Positions 26,899 through 36,382 of a DNA stretch of 64,000 nucleotides are shown here, piece after piece. Numbering within the stretch: the first letter of the stretch is position 1; every line of letters begins with the position of its first letter. Made by a program: the position numbers and the translations under genes. The stretch covers positions 1,136,001 through 1,200,000 of the forward strand of contig JAGYKX010000005.1 of NCBI GenBank assembly GCA_018401115.1. The letters are read 5' to 3'. The stretch is from Flavobacteriaceae bacterium. GTDB lineage: Bacteria > Bacteroidota > Bacteroidia > Flavobacteriales > Flavobacteriaceae. Below the pieces are notes generated by a model. It did not search any database and was not told the origin of the DNA. It saw only the letters and a program-made list of their open reading frames with translations.

Positions 26899-27525
26899 AT
26901 GGAAGACATTGCGATTAGATTAGTAAAAATGGGGTTCGAAAAGGAGCTCATTCAAGAGATTGTCCAGACTGGGCGTTTGCAAAAAGTTCAGCCCGATCAG
27001 TGCCTGATTACTCCCGGCATGCAGGCCAAGGAAATGCCCATGGTTTTGGAAGGTACTTTGCGCGTAATGCGCGAAGAACAGGAGGGTCGTGAGGTCTTTT
27101 TGTATTACTTAGAGGGAGGTGAAGCTTGTGCCATGTCCATCTCGTGCTGCCTCGGCACGCAAGTGAGTAATTTCAAAGTAGTTTCGGAAACAGATGCCCA
27201 GATTTGGATGATTCCCATGATGCAAATCGATCAATGGATGGCCAAGTACCGTAGTTTCCGTAAGTTTATTTTCGATGCTTACCAAGATCGATTTGATGAA
27301 ATGCTTATGACCATTGATAGCATTTCCTTTATGAACATGGACGAGCGATTAATGAAATATTTATTGGATAAAAAGCAAAGTTCAGGATCTTATGTTATTC
27401 AGAAAACACACGAACAAATCGCAAATGAGCTCAATACTTCGCGTGTCGTGATTTCTCGTTTGCTCAAAAAACTAGAGAAAGAAGATAGGGTAGAACTCTA
27501 TCGCAATCGCATCGAAATTCTTTGA
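26899..27525 (+). CDS. Crp/Fnr family transcriptional regulator
   Basis: 208 residues. It has a cyclic-nucleotide-binding-like domain (about 20-130; VLEGTLRVMREEQEGREVFLYYLEGGEACAMS) and a C-terminal winged helix (about 150-208; THEQIANELNTSRVVISRLLKKLE). Cysteines cluster at CAMSISCCLG, which might allow redox or metal sensing, but this is not the N-terminal cluster of true FNR. Its targets are unknown. It converges on the RND pump gene with a 15-bp gap and lies 43 bases after lysS. Confidence 0.9.
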   Translation: MEDIAIRLVKMGFEKELIQEIVQTGRLQKVQPDQCLITPGMQAKEMPMVLEGTLRVMREEQEGREVFLYYLEGGEACAMSISCCLGTQVSNFKVVSETDAQIWMIPMMQIDQWMAKYRSFRKFIFDAYQDRFDEMLMTIDSISFMNMDERLMKYLLDKKQSSGSYVIQKTHEQIANELNTSRVVISRLLKKLEKEDRVELYRNRIEIL

Positions 27526-27540
27526 TTCTCAATTCAAACC

Positions 27541-30500
27541 TTATTTTTTCTTGGTGCTGAACCAATAAGCCAAGGGTACAAAGTAAAGAGATGTAAAAGT
27601 GCCCAAGGTTAAACCACCTATTACAGAGAACACCAACGGACGCTGCAAGTCTGCGCCAAGACCAGAAGAGAAAATAACCGGTAAGAGGGCTAAAATAGTA
27701 GTAATTGAAGTCATCAAAATGGGTTTCAGCCGAATTTGACCCGCTCGAGCAATGGCTTGCGCAATGACTTCTTTTTTACTCTGAGAAGTGTTTTCCGCTA
27801 ACCCCTTTTTCTTCAGTCGATTGATGGTGTCTATTTTTAAGATAGCATCATTTACCATAATCCCCAACATGACAATGACACCAATGGCCGACATTACATT
27901 CAAACTTACATGGGCAAAGGATAAAACGACTACGGCCCCAAAAATTCCCATGGGCAAAGTAAAAACCACAATGAGTGGCTGAATAAGCGATTCAAATTGA
28001 GCAGCTAAAATAAAATACAGCAAGGTGACCGAGACAATGAGAATAAAAATAAGTTGTTTAAGGTTTTCCTGGTCTTGAAAATAGGTACCTCCAAAATCAA
28101 CGGTAAGACCTTGGTTTGCGGCAACGACTGGTAAGGCATTGGTGAGTTTTTCTATCCTTTCGTTAGAAATTTCTTCCCATTCCAAAGATTGATAAATGCC
28201 CGTTCGGTCTGATGTAATATTCTTCTCGCTTTTTACAAAGGATAAGTTGATGAACTCATCTAGCTGGTAATTTTGGTTATTGCGACCCCGAACACTCATA
28301 TTACGCAATTGCTCTTGCAAGTCTTTTTCAGGCTTTTTGATCTTTACCGGAGTGACTTCTCCAAAACGTTTGATCTCTGTAATCAGGTAACCATCAAGGG
28401 CATTGTTCAAAGCTGTTTTAAATTGCCCCTCGTCTATGCCGTAGGCCGCTAGCTTTACTTTGTCGATTTTAGCTTCTAGGGCTTCTTCATATACAAAACC
28501 CTTACCTTGGTTAGGAGATATGTCGACCAAGGCTGTACTTGCTTCTTGAAGCTCTTCGAAAGTCGATAAAGGTAAGAGTTCGTCACTTCCTAAGTTTTTC
28601 CATTTGGCGCTAAAGTAAGTACCATCCGCTACGAAAATCTGGTCAAACGCATTAGGGGCGTCTTTGATTTCATAACTGGCATTGGGATGTCTTTGGTTCA
28701 GATATGTGGACATCCATCGTTCTGCATCCGCTTTTAATTCAGGCGTTTCGAACTTAAAATAAAGCTCCGCTTTCTCTACACTCGCCTCTTCAATGGCCAA
28801 TAAAAATTGCTTGATGCCAATATCGGATTCTGTAATGGCTGAAATGGGCATTTCTTCCAAGAGCGTTTCTACCCTTGCCTTATTGGCCTCAGCATCAATG
28901 GGCTCGTTCCAAAGCACATTCACCAAAGTTTCGGTTTTTTCAATTTCCGGCAAGCCACTTTTTTCAAAATGGTAAACCATCCATCCTGTCAAGGGAATTA
29001 AAAGTAGCAAAAGCATGAAACTAAGGGCTCTGAAGCGCCACGCCACTGAATAAATGGCTTTGTAAATTTTCAGTATCAGCCTAAAAAAGGCAGAATCTTC
29101 CTTGATGGGACGCGTTACCTTCTGAAAGAATAAACGATAAAGTAAAGGAAGTAAAATAAAGGCAACCAGTAAGGAGGTGGCTAAAATGATGGAAACAGAA
29201 ACGGCCTGGTCGTAAAATAATGAGCCGGAAAGCCCATTTAAAAAGACCAAAGGCACAAACACAGCCAAGGTGGTGAGCATGGAGCTAATGAGTGGAGCCA
29301 TTACCTCATTCACACCTTCTACACAGGCATCGACAATACTCAAGTTTTCCTCTTTCCGTTTACGCGTAATATTATCGATGACAATGATGGCATTGTCGAT
29401 GAGCATTCCTAAACCTAAGGCCAAACCACTAAGCGAGATGATGTTGATGCTCAAACCCACCGCATAGAAAAGTAAAAAACTGATGACCAAAGACACAGGT
29501 AGCGTAATGCCCATGATGATGGGCATACGTACATTGCCCATGAACAAAAAGAGTACAGCGAAGGCAAAAATACCTCCATAAATCAGACTCGTTCCTAAGT
29601 TATTGATGCCTGCATTGAGTAGAGTGGATTGATCTTGTGTCATATCAAAATCAACCTCCGGATAATCTGTCTTAAAAATAGCAATGGCCTCATAAACCAG
29701 AGGTACCAATTCTGTCATTTTAGCATTGCTTTGCTTGTGAACGGTAATGACCAAACCTTCTTCTTGATTGAAGAGGTGATAACTCAGCACTTTTTCGTTT
29801 TCATAGCCTACTTCAGCTACCTTTTGTAAAGGAATAACATCTCCTTCTCGGTTGATCAAAGGCAAACTTTTAATTTCATCGAGATCGTCTAAACGGTTGG
29901 CCATGCGAACGAAATAGCGATACTGCCCGTCTTTGATAGATAACTGCCCCAAATCTTGGTTGGCACTTTGAAGTACTTGATCGATTTGATTACCATTGAT
30001 GCCAAGTGCAGCCAGCGCTTCTCTATCAGGTGTAATGGAAATGAATTGGCTCCTGTTTCCATTTAAATCTACAATCGATACCCCTTCCAGTTGTTCCAAT
30101 CTTTTTTTGAGCACCTTTTCGGCCAACTCAGAAAGTTCAATAAAATCTGTTCCGGGTTTGGGCATTACCTGTAATCGAATGATCGGAATGTCGGAGGTAT
30201 TGATCCGAATGATTTTTGGTCGGTCCATGTCGCGCGGCAGGGTTTCCTGCAAACGGTCTATTTTTTCATTGATTTCAACATAGGCTAAGTTCATCCGCGT
30301 GCCATAGTCGAATTTGAGTTTGATGAGCCCGCTTTCGCTACTGGCAGTGCTCTCAATGGAAGTGAGGTTATTCAATGCGTTGAGCTCGCCTCGAATAGGG
30401 CGCAGCGCACTATTTTCTATGATCCTGGCGGGGTTGTTGGGATAATCTACCTTAATGACGACTGAAGGGACTTCAATTTCCGGAAGCAGTGAAACCGGTA

Positions 30501-30588
30501 GCTGGCGAATGGAAAGTATGCTAAAAAAAATGATTCCAATAAAGGAAAGAAAGACAGCAATCGGACGATTGATTAAAAATTTAACCAT
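27541..30588 (-). CDS. RND efflux pump permease (HAE1/MMPL-like superfamily, AcrB type)
   Basis: 1015 residues, a full-length RND permease with helix 1, a large periplasmic porter domain, helices 2-7, a second porter domain and helices 8-12. Recognisable segments are FLINRPIAVFLSFIGIIFFS, helix 4 GLGMLIDNAIIVIDNITR and helix 10-11 VIVMLGIMVNDAILKIDTI, then RLKPILMTSITTILALLPV. Helix 4 has Asp-Asn instead of the double Asp of AcrB. It exports drugs or other amphiphiles using proton motive force. It follows its adaptor by 8 bases on one transcript; no outer-membrane channel gene is adjacent. Confidence 0.93.
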   Translation of the reverse strand: MVKFLINRPIAVFLSFIGIIFFSILSIRQLPVSLLPEIEVPSVVIKVDYPNNPARIIENSALRPIRGELNALNNLTSIESTASSESGLIKLKFDYGTRMNLAYVEINEKIDRLQETLPRDMDRPKIIRINTSDIPIIRLQVMPKPGTDFIELSELAEKVLKKRLEQLEGVSIVDLNGNRSQFISITPDREALAALGINGNQIDQVLQSANQDLGQLSIKDGQYRYFVRMANRLDDLDEIKSLPLINREGDVIPLQKVAEVGYENEKVLSYHLFNQEEGLVITVHKQSNAKMTELVPLVYEAIAIFKTDYPEVDFDMTQDQSTLLNAGINNLGTSLIYGGIFAFAVLFLFMGNVRMPIIMGITLPVSLVISFLLFYAVGLSINIISLSGLALGLGMLIDNAIIVIDNITRKRKEENLSIVDACVEGVNEVMAPLISSMLTTLAVFVPLVFLNGLSGSLFYDQAVSVSIILATSLLVAFILLPLLYRLFFQKVTRPIKEDSAFFRLILKIYKAIYSVAWRFRALSFMLLLLLIPLTGWMVYHFEKSGLPEIEKTETLVNVLWNEPIDAEANKARVETLLEEMPISAITESDIGIKQFLLAIEEASVEKAELYFKFETPELKADAERWMSTYLNQRHPNASYEIKDAPNAFDQIFVADGTYFSAKWKNLGSDELLPLSTFEELQEASTALVDISPNQGKGFVYEEALEAKIDKVKLAAYGIDEGQFKTALNNALDGYLITEIKRFGEVTPVKIKKPEKDLQEQLRNMSVRGRNNQNYQLDEFINLSFVKSEKNITSDRTGIYQSLEWEEISNERIEKLTNALPVVAANQGLTVDFGGTYFQDQENLKQLIFILIVSVTLLYFILAAQFESLIQPLIVVFTLPMGIFGAVVVLSFAHVSLNVMSAIGVIVMLGIMVNDAILKIDTINRLKKKGLAENTSQSKKEVIAQAIARAGQIRLKPILMTSITTILALLPVIFSSGLGADLQRPLVFSVIGGLTLGTFTSLYFVPLAYWFSTKKK

Positions 30589-30596
30589 GGCTGCTT

Positions 30597-31652
30597 TTAA
30601 TTATCAGAGTTCAATGGAGTAGCTAAACTTACCCGAGCATCGTGCGCCAACTGTAAGTTGTTGGTGATGATGACCTCGTCACCCGGATTTAAGCCATCGG
30701 TAACTTCCAACTCCACTCCGTTGTCAAGGCCTACCTCAACGTAATTCCATTTCGCTTGACCATCTACATGGGTGAAGATGACTGGTCTGCCCGATTTCAT
30801 CACCATAGCATCGCGAGGTACAATGATGTTTTCTTGTTGGGGAACACGAATGATGGCATTCGTATTCATGCCTGGTAATAAGCCGTTCGGTTGATCTACT
30901 TTTAATTTGATTTGCACCATGCCGTTATCATCTACCTTAGGGTTAACTTCCACCAAAGTGCCTGCATATACTTTGTCTTTGAAAGCCAAGGGATAGATAT
31001 CTGCTTTTAACCCAATCTTCATGTGTCTGAAATCCGACTCTAGTATTTTACCAGTCAAGACCAATGAGGTATGATCATAAACCAAGCATAATTCTTTGCC
31101 GCTTGAGATGATATTGCCCTCACTTTCCTTCATTTCAGCCACAGTACCATTGATGGGTGATCTGATGATGGTTTTATCCAAGGCATTCTGAGCTTCGCGC
31201 AGACCTAACTCAGCATCGCTCAATCCCGACCTGAGTTTAAGGGTGAGCATCATTTGTTCGTTTGGACGTGAACGACCAATGGAATCATCTTGGAAGGTAA
31301 CGTACGCCTTATCGTAAGCCAATTTGGCTTTCTCAAGATTGAGCTTCTCGCTGGTGTTTTGTAATTCAGCCAGTACTTGCCCCACCTTTACTTTTTGGCC
31401 ATTGCGGACATATAACGACCTCAAGTAACCACTGCTTTCAAAAGTAATGGTCAATTCTTTTTCAGAATCCAAAGTACCTGAGGAGTTAATTCGGAACTCA
31501 AATAATCCCTGACGCGCTGAGGCTGTTACCACCTCGGTAGGCTTTACATCAGCTCTCAATGCTTCTATGTCTGGTTCCTCTTGTACTTCTTTCTTATTGT
31601 CACAAGCCATAAAGGCTGAAAACAGTAGGGCTATAAGTAATTTCTTTTCCAT
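30597..31652 (-). CDS. RND efflux periplasmic adaptor (membrane fusion protein), lipoprotein
   Basis: 351 residues. The lipobox is LLFSAFMACDNKK, with Cys at 17. The adaptor architecture is a beta-barrel/lipoyl half (GYLRSLYVRNGQKVKVGQVLAELQN), an alpha-hairpin (EKLNLEKAKLAYDKAYVTFQDD), the second lipoyl half (IRSPINGTVAEMKESEGNIIS) and a C-terminal barrel. It links the inner-membrane pump at 27541-30588 to an outer-membrane channel encoded elsewhere. The promoter region contains the inverted repeat AATAGTTT (31662-31669) and AAACTATT (31687-31694), a possible operator. Confidence 0.92.
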   Translation of the reverse strand: MEKKLLIALLFSAFMACDNKKEVQEEPDIEALRADVKPTEVVTASARQGLFEFRINSSGTLDSEKELTITFESSGYLRSLYVRNGQKVKVGQVLAELQNTSEKLNLEKAKLAYDKAYVTFQDDSIGRSRPNEQMMLTLKLRSGLSDAELGLREAQNALDKTIIRSPINGTVAEMKESEGNIISSGKELCLVYDHTSLVLTGKILESDFRHMKIGLKADIYPLAFKDKVYAGTLVEVNPKVDDNGMVQIKLKVDQPNGLLPGMNTNAIIRVPQQENIIVPRDAMVMKSGRPVIFTHVDGQAKWNYVEVGLDNGVELEVTDGLNPGDEVIITNNLQLAHDARVSLATPLNSDN

Positions 31653-31814
31653 TGCGCTAAAAATAGTTTAAAACTCTATGAATATGAAACTATTCTTGAA
31701 GAACTTTTTAGTTCACATGTGTTCCTTATTGCAGAGTGAAGGATTGCACAGCTTCATTTTCCCGGTTTTTCCAACTTTTTGTGTAAATTCCAACATCTTA
31801 CCCAAAATACCTCT

Positions 31815-33026
31815 ATGATTGAATTATTTTCCACTGAGCGCCTGAAATCGCTCTTGCCACAATATAAAGATTTTGTTGAAAAGGAGCTTTTTCCCATCGA
31901 CCTATCTGTCTTAAAAGACGATTGGCAGACCGCTTTTATTATGTTGAAAGCCAAAAGAGAAAAGGCCAAAAAATTAGGCCTGTGGGCACCTTATTTACCG
32001 GAGGTGGAAGGTGGTTTGGGCCTGACCATGGCCGAGTTTGGACAGATTTCAGAAATTTTGGGTACTTCTCCCTTAGGACATTATGTGTTCAATTGCCAGG
32101 CACCGGACATTGGAAACATCGAATTGATGCATCAGTTTGCTTCTGATACATTAAAAGAAAGATTTCTCCACCCCCTAATGGCTGGCGAAATGCGTAGCTG
32201 TTTTGGCATGACCGAACCCGAATTGGCCGGTTCGAACCCTGTTCATTTGGCGACCACTGCTGAATTGGTGGGCGAAGAATGGGTATTGAATGGGCACAAA
32301 TGGTTTACCACCGCAGCCGATGGTGCAGCTTTTTGCATTGTGATGGCGGTGACTGATCCCGAGGCTGATGCCTACCAACGTGCCAGCATGCTTTTGGTGC
32401 CTACCGATACCCCCGGTTTTGAGTTGGTCAGAAACATTTCCATTATGGGCGATGAAGGTGGGGGATATTTTAGCCATGCTGAAATCCTTTTGAAGGACTG
32501 TCGTATTCCAAAGTCTTATCTGGTGGGTGCACAGGGAGACGGCTTTTCTATGGCGCAAAGGCGACTAGGGCCTGGAAGGATTCACCACTGCATGCGCTGG
32601 ATTGGTATTTGCGAAAGGGCTTTCAACATGATGTGCGATAGGGCGCAAACCCGTGAACTGAATCCGGGTAAGCCCCTTTCCGGCCAGCAGACCATCCAAA
32701 ACTGGATTGCCGAAAGCCGGGCAGAGATTGATGCAGCACGTTACATGGTCTTACATACGGCTCATAAAATAGATCAGGAAGGCAGCAAGGCGGCTAAAAT
32801 TGAAATTTCTACCATTAAATTTTTTGTTGCCGATGTGTTGATGAAAGTCTTAGACCGCGCAGTACAAGTGCATGGTGCCTTGGGCATAACCGACGATACT
32901 TTATTATCGTTTTGGTACCGACATGAGAGAGGTGCCCGCATTTATGATGGTCCCGATGAGGTACATAAATCCAGTTTGGCGAAGGCTATTTTGAAAGAAA
33001 GAACTGCAAAACAACAAGCATCATGA
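31815..33026 (+). CDS. Acyl-CoA dehydrogenase family protein
   Basis: About 403 residues from the ATG at 31815; a GTG 36 bases upstream would add a non-conserved leader. It is an FAD-dependent acyl-CoA dehydrogenase with the usual three domains: helical N-terminus, CFGMTEPELAGSNP and GHKWFTTAADGA in the beta-domain, and the C-terminal helices with VQVHGALGITDDTLLSFWYR and GPDEVHKSSLAK. It is coupled through an ATGA overlap to a kinase-like phosphotransferase. The same two domains are fused in vertebrate ACAD10/ACAD11, which act on unusual (4-hydroxy or branched) acyl-CoAs. A comparable role is an inference here. Confidence 0.92.
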   Translation: MIELFSTERLKSLLPQYKDFVEKELFPIDLSVLKDDWQTAFIMLKAKREKAKKLGLWAPYLPEVEGGLGLTMAEFGQISEILGTSPLGHYVFNCQAPDIGNIELMHQFASDTLKERFLHPLMAGEMRSCFGMTEPELAGSNPVHLATTAELVGEEWVLNGHKWFTTAADGAAFCIVMAVTDPEADAYQRASMLLVPTDTPGFELVRNISIMGDEGGGYFSHAEILLKDCRIPKSYLVGAQGDGFSMAQRRLGPGRIHHCMRWIGICERAFNMMCDRAQTRELNPGKPLSGQQTIQNWIAESRAEIDAARYMVLHTAHKIDQEGSKAAKIEISTIKFFVADVLMKVLDRAVQVHGALGITDDTLLSFWYRHERGARIYDGPDEVHKSSLAKAILKERTAKQQAS

Positions 33027-34081
33027 GCATAAACGACCAAGCCCAAGCCGTAAGACCAGGAGAGGAGTTGAAGGTAGATGCGCTAAAGGCCTATTTAATC
33101 AAGCATTTGGAGGGCTTTGATGGTGCATTCAGCCTGCTTCAGTTTCCGGGTGGCTTTTCGAACCTTACCTATTTATTAAGAACAAGTCAAGGTGATTATG
33201 TTTTGCGCAGGCCGCCTTTTGGTGCCAATATCAAAGGAGGACACGATATGAAACGAGAGTTTCGGGTGCTAAAGGCCTTGGAAAAGTTTTATGGAAAAGC
33301 ACCCAAGCCCGTCTTGTTTTGCGATGATCAAAGCGTGATGGGGTCGGATTTTTACTTAATGGAGCGTATGGAAGGGGTGATTTTACGCGGAAAAGCGCCT
33401 GAATCTTTGGATTTGAGTCCTGATCGTATGAAGAGCCTGTCGGAAAACGCCATTGACCATTTGGCCGATTTGCATTTAATGGACTTGGATGCGGCCGGAC
33501 TAAAGGATTTTGGCAAGCCGGAAGGTTACACCAAACGACAGGTCATGGGGTGGATAGCGCGATACGAACAGGCAGCAACTGATGAAGTCGATGAAATGGA
33601 TCAGGTGGCTACATGGCTGAAAAAGAACATACCGCCACAGCAACATGTCAGTCTCATTCACAACGATTTTAAATACGACAATTTGGTGTTAGACCCTGAA
33701 AAGCCAGAACAGATCATCGGAGTGTTGGATTGGGAAATGAGCACCATTGGGAATCCCTTGATGGATTTGGGTACTTCTTTGGCTTATTGGGCGCAGGCAG
33801 ACGATGATGAAGTGTTGAAGTCTTTTGGTTTGACTTGGCTTCCCGGAAACCTGAGCCGCAAGGCCTGGGTAGAGCGGTATGCTCAACGTACAGGTTTTGA
33901 TGTGTCTGACCAACTATTTTACTATGTTTTTGGGGCTTTTAAGATTGGCGGTATCATACAGCAAATCTATCAACGTTACCAAAAAGGCTTAACCCAAGAC
34001 CCCCGTTTTGCACATCTACTTGTAGCAGTTAAGGCAAATGCACAAAATGCCGTAAAGGCATTGGATCGGGGAGGTTTATAA
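33023..34081 (+). CDS. Phosphotransferase family protein (APH-like, ACAD10/11 kinase-domain homologue)
   Basis: 352 residues of the aminoglycoside phosphotransferase / choline kinase fold. Visible elements are FSNLTYLLRTSQGDYVLRRPP (nucleotide-binding Lys/Arg strand), VSLIHNDFKYDNLVLD (catalytic HxDxxxxN) and GVLDWEMSTIGNPLMDLG (metal Asp). It resembles the kinase domain of ACAD10/ACAD11 rather than resistance enzymes. The 4-bp overlap with the acyl-CoA dehydrogenase supports one pathway: the kinase would phosphorylate a hydroxyacyl-CoA that the dehydrogenase partner then processes. Confidence 0.9.
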   Translation: MSINDQAQAVRPGEELKVDALKAYLIKHLEGFDGAFSLLQFPGGFSNLTYLLRTSQGDYVLRRPPFGANIKGGHDMKREFRVLKALEKFYGKAPKPVLFCDDQSVMGSDFYLMERMEGVILRGKAPESLDLSPDRMKSLSENAIDHLADLHLMDLDAAGLKDFGKPEGYTKRQVMGWIARYEQAATDEVDEMDQVATWLKKNIPPQQHVSLIHNDFKYDNLVLDPEKPEQIIGVLDWEMSTIGNPLMDLGTSLAYWAQADDDEVLKSFGLTWLPGNLSRKAWVERYAQRTGFDVSDQLFYYVFGAFKIGGIIQQIYQRYQKGLTQDPRFAHLLVAVKANAQNAVKALDRGGL

Positions 34082-34280
34082 AGGGGTGAGCAGAGTTGGT
34101 TTTGGCGGAATTATGCCTTTCGATTTGGCTATTAGCTGTTGGCCTTGCCTCTGCTTGCAGGTAGGCAGCAGGTCTCACTGTTATGAAAAACGTACCCAGA
34201 AATTCGCATCAATTCCACTCGCTCTAATTTTAAGGAGATGGTCACGGGATGAACCTCCTTGCAGTCGGCTCACCCTCACC

Positions 34281-34388
34281 ATGACGGTTGCTGAGGCCCT
34301 CGGAGCATTTTTCAATTAACAATTTTCAATGAGCAATGATCAATAGCCATTTACGAAATACGGTCAACGTTATTTAGGGTAGTACAAT
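34281..34388 (+). repeat. Dispersed repeat tail, copy A, with CAATNNN heptads
   Basis: A 108-bp sequence nearly identical to 36515-36622. It starts with ATGACGGTTGCTGAGG, contains five consecutive 7-bp units of pattern CAATNNN (34313-34347) and ends just before the CYTCYAA array. The 200 bases before it (34082-34280) show no gene or recognised element. Confidence 0.85.
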
Positions 34389-34542
34389 CTTCTATCTTCT
34401 AACCTCTAACTTCCAACTTCCAACTTCCAACTTCCAACTTCTAACCTCTAACTTCCAACTTCCAACTTCTAACTTCTAACCTCCAACTTCCAACCTCCAA
34501 CCTCTAACCTCTAACCTCCAACTTCTAGCTTCCACCCTCTAT
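34389..34542 (+). repeat. Heptamer array 1, 22 units of CYTCYAA
   Basis: Twenty-two uninterrupted 7-bp units. Positions 2 and 5 vary between C and T (CTTCCAA, CTTCTAA, CCTCCAA, CCTCTAA), while the other positions are almost constant. It starts at CTTCTAT (34389) and ends at CCTCTAT (34542). It is non-coding and lies 104 bases upstream of the beta-propeller gene. Confidence 0.95.
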
Positions 34543-34645
34543 TCAAATCAACAAATAACCCATCGAAGCTCTTTTTCCGCATTTTGGGAAGATAAAAAAA
34601 ATAGCCTCATTTGTGTATGATGTTATTTTTTTAACAACCAAAGTC

Positions 34646-35770
34646 ATGTCAAAAATCCTTATCCTTTTATGTTTACTTCAGAGCTTTGCCTTATTGGGTC
34701 AAAACAGCCAGGCATTTAAGCATTACCAAATTGATATTACCTCTAGCCGAACCGATTTTTTTAGCCTAATCGATCAAGTAGAGATCATAAGGCTTGAAGA
34801 AACTGATGCCTCCTTACTTTCATCTGCCAGAAACTACTTGAAGACACCGATGGGTTTTGGCTTTATGCACAACAATGAAATTAGTTTATTCGATGATTTT
34901 GGAAATAATACAGGAGTAATACGTAAACAAGGTCAAGGACCCAAAGAATATGAAAGTATCAGCTCAGCTTGGGTCAGAGAAGGACAAGTAGAAGTTTATA
35001 GTAGCAAATCAAGGTCGATAAATGTTTTTAATCTAGCGGGTAAGTATATGAAAACTATTCCCTCTCAATACCCTAAGGAATGGCGTGGTGGAACCATGTT
35101 ACCAATGGAAGGGGGGTATTTATTGCATTTGCTGGATCCGTCTTGGAAGGACAAATCTGAATATGCCCTAGTGAAACTTGATTTTGCCTTAGAACCTATC
35201 AAAACCATCAAATTAAATTCAGATCTACATCCTTTCCCTGTCAATTTGGGTAAGCGATTTGGGGTTATTAGCGATCAAATATTTTACAAAAAAGTATTGA
35301 ATGATTCTTTGTTTCTTATTGAGAATGATCAAATGATTCCTTTGATGCGATTTGATTTTGGTAAGGATTGGCATTGGTCGGACGAAAGAACCGTAGCATC
35401 AATAAGGGCTGCTTCTGTTTCTGTTTTAGAGACAGAGAAAATCATTGAAGTTTTACCGGACGTGGGAAGTCAGTATATCTTATTGACGTATTTATCAGGA
35501 CTAAGTACAAGAGTGATAGATTATGCATTAATAAATCGGATGAACGATGTCGTACGCAGACTTGATTTAAGGAAATCTGATAAAGAAAACTTTGATATAT
35601 TTTTTATTAAATGGCAAAAAGACCAATTGATTGCTTCCTTACCGGTTGACCAAATCGAAGAATTTGTCAGTAACCTAGGTTCCGGGCAGTATCGCATAGT
35701 CGGAGGTGTTCAAATGGAGGAGCTGCTAAATTATGAAAACCCGGTATTACTCAAAATTAAGATGAAGTAG
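34646..35770 (+). CDS. 6-bladed beta-propeller family exported protein
   Basis: About 374 residues from the ATG at 34646, which opens a signal peptide (MSKILILLCLLQSFALLGQ). The body matches the Bacteroidota 6-bladed beta-propeller proteins: an N-terminal FFSLIDQVEIIRLEETD, then FDDFGNNTGVIRKQGQGPKEYESISSAWV and NVFNLAGKYMKTI. The latter are typical blade motifs (GxGPGEY-type followed by V-Y-D-x-x-x-x-x-I-x-V-F). Such proteins are exported and presumed ligand-binding; the function is unknown. It stands between repeat copies, which suggests an accessory position. The longer start at 34613 lacks support. Confidence 0.8.
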   Translation: MSKILILLCLLQSFALLGQNSQAFKHYQIDITSSRTDFFSLIDQVEIIRLEETDASLLSSARNYLKTPMGFGFMHNNEISLFDDFGNNTGVIRKQGQGPKEYESISSAWVREGQVEVYSSKSRSINVFNLAGKYMKTIPSQYPKEWRGGTMLPMEGGYLLHLLDPSWKDKSEYALVKLDFALEPIKTIKLNSDLHPFPVNLGKRFGVISDQIFYKKVLNDSLFLIENDQMIPLMRFDFGKDWHWSDERTVASIRAASVSVLETEKIIEVLPDVGSQYILLTYLSGLSTRVIDYALINRMNDVVRRLDLRKSDKENFDIFFIKWQKDQLIASLPVDQIEEFVSNLGSGQYRIVGGVQMEELLNYENPVLLKIKMK

Positions 35771-35852
35771 AGTATGGAGAAGCCATGGTGAATAGCTATT
35801 TACGAATTACGATTGCCGATTTTGGAATTGATGTACCCGAGCCGATACTCCG

Positions 35853-35991
35853 CCGTCATCCTGAAAAGCATTGCGACCCATAGGAGCATTGCGCAGTTCA
35901 GGATCTCCTTTTAATGGAAACAGATTGTTCTCTTACAATGTGATAAAGTACCCATTTTCTAAGGGATCCTGAAACAAGTTCAGGATGACGG
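35853..35991. repeat. 139-bp palindrome-ended element, copy 1 (MITE/REP-like)
   Basis: Bounded by perfect 13-bp inverted ends, CCGTCATCCTGAA and TTCAGGATGACGG, with internal copies of TTCAGGATC and GGATCCTGAA. It is identical over its full length to 36383-36521. No coding capacity. It looks like a non-autonomous mobile element or a large REP unit. The rest of 35771-36807 is non-coding apart from the elements listed. Confidence 0.85.
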
Positions 35992-36140
35992 TTGCTAAGG
36001 CCAGCCAAATGAAGAAAAGCTATGCTTCGAGAGCCTCAGCAGCCTTTTCCCCCGCTGGAGGGGGCTATGGGGAGGTTTTACCCTTCGGATGGAATAAAAA
36101 ACATAGGAATGATTTCTATCGGGTTTCATTTATGCTATCC

Positions 36141-36168
36141 TTACTTTCTGTCTTGATACAGAAAGTAA
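36141..36168. repeat. Perfect 11-bp hairpin in the repeat region
   Basis: TTACTTTCTGT and ACAGAAAGTAA flank the 6-base loop CTTGAT. No T run follows, so it is a palindromic repeat rather than a terminator. The sequence just after it (to about 36240) is richer in GC than its surroundings. Confidence 0.6.
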
Positions 36169-36382
36169 CAAAGAAATCAAGAAAGATTAATCGGCCAGCC
36201 GCACATGGCGGACGCTGCCCCGCCAATCTTTCGACCCGCGCGCGCAACTTATTCCTTCTCGGGGTAAACGATGTTGTCTCGGATGAAATGCCTTTATGTA
36301 TTACCTTCATCAAGAAAAAGCATTATTGATTGACGAAATACGATTTGAGGAATTCATTTCTCACAACAAAACCAATACTCCA

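Noticed and set aside
33023..34081. Aminoglycoside resistance kinase
   Set aside because: The fold is shared, but the coupling to an acyl-CoA dehydrogenase and the sequence style fit the ACAD10/11 kinase group instead.
34086..34319. 77-codon frame after the kinase-like gene
   Set aside because: It ends within the dispersed repeat tail, has no family resemblance and no plausible start context.
35985..36329. 114-codon frame in the repeat region
   Set aside because: It begins inside the repeat element and runs through a hairpin and GC-rich repeat-like sequence. There is no recognisable domain or signal, so it is likely non-coding.
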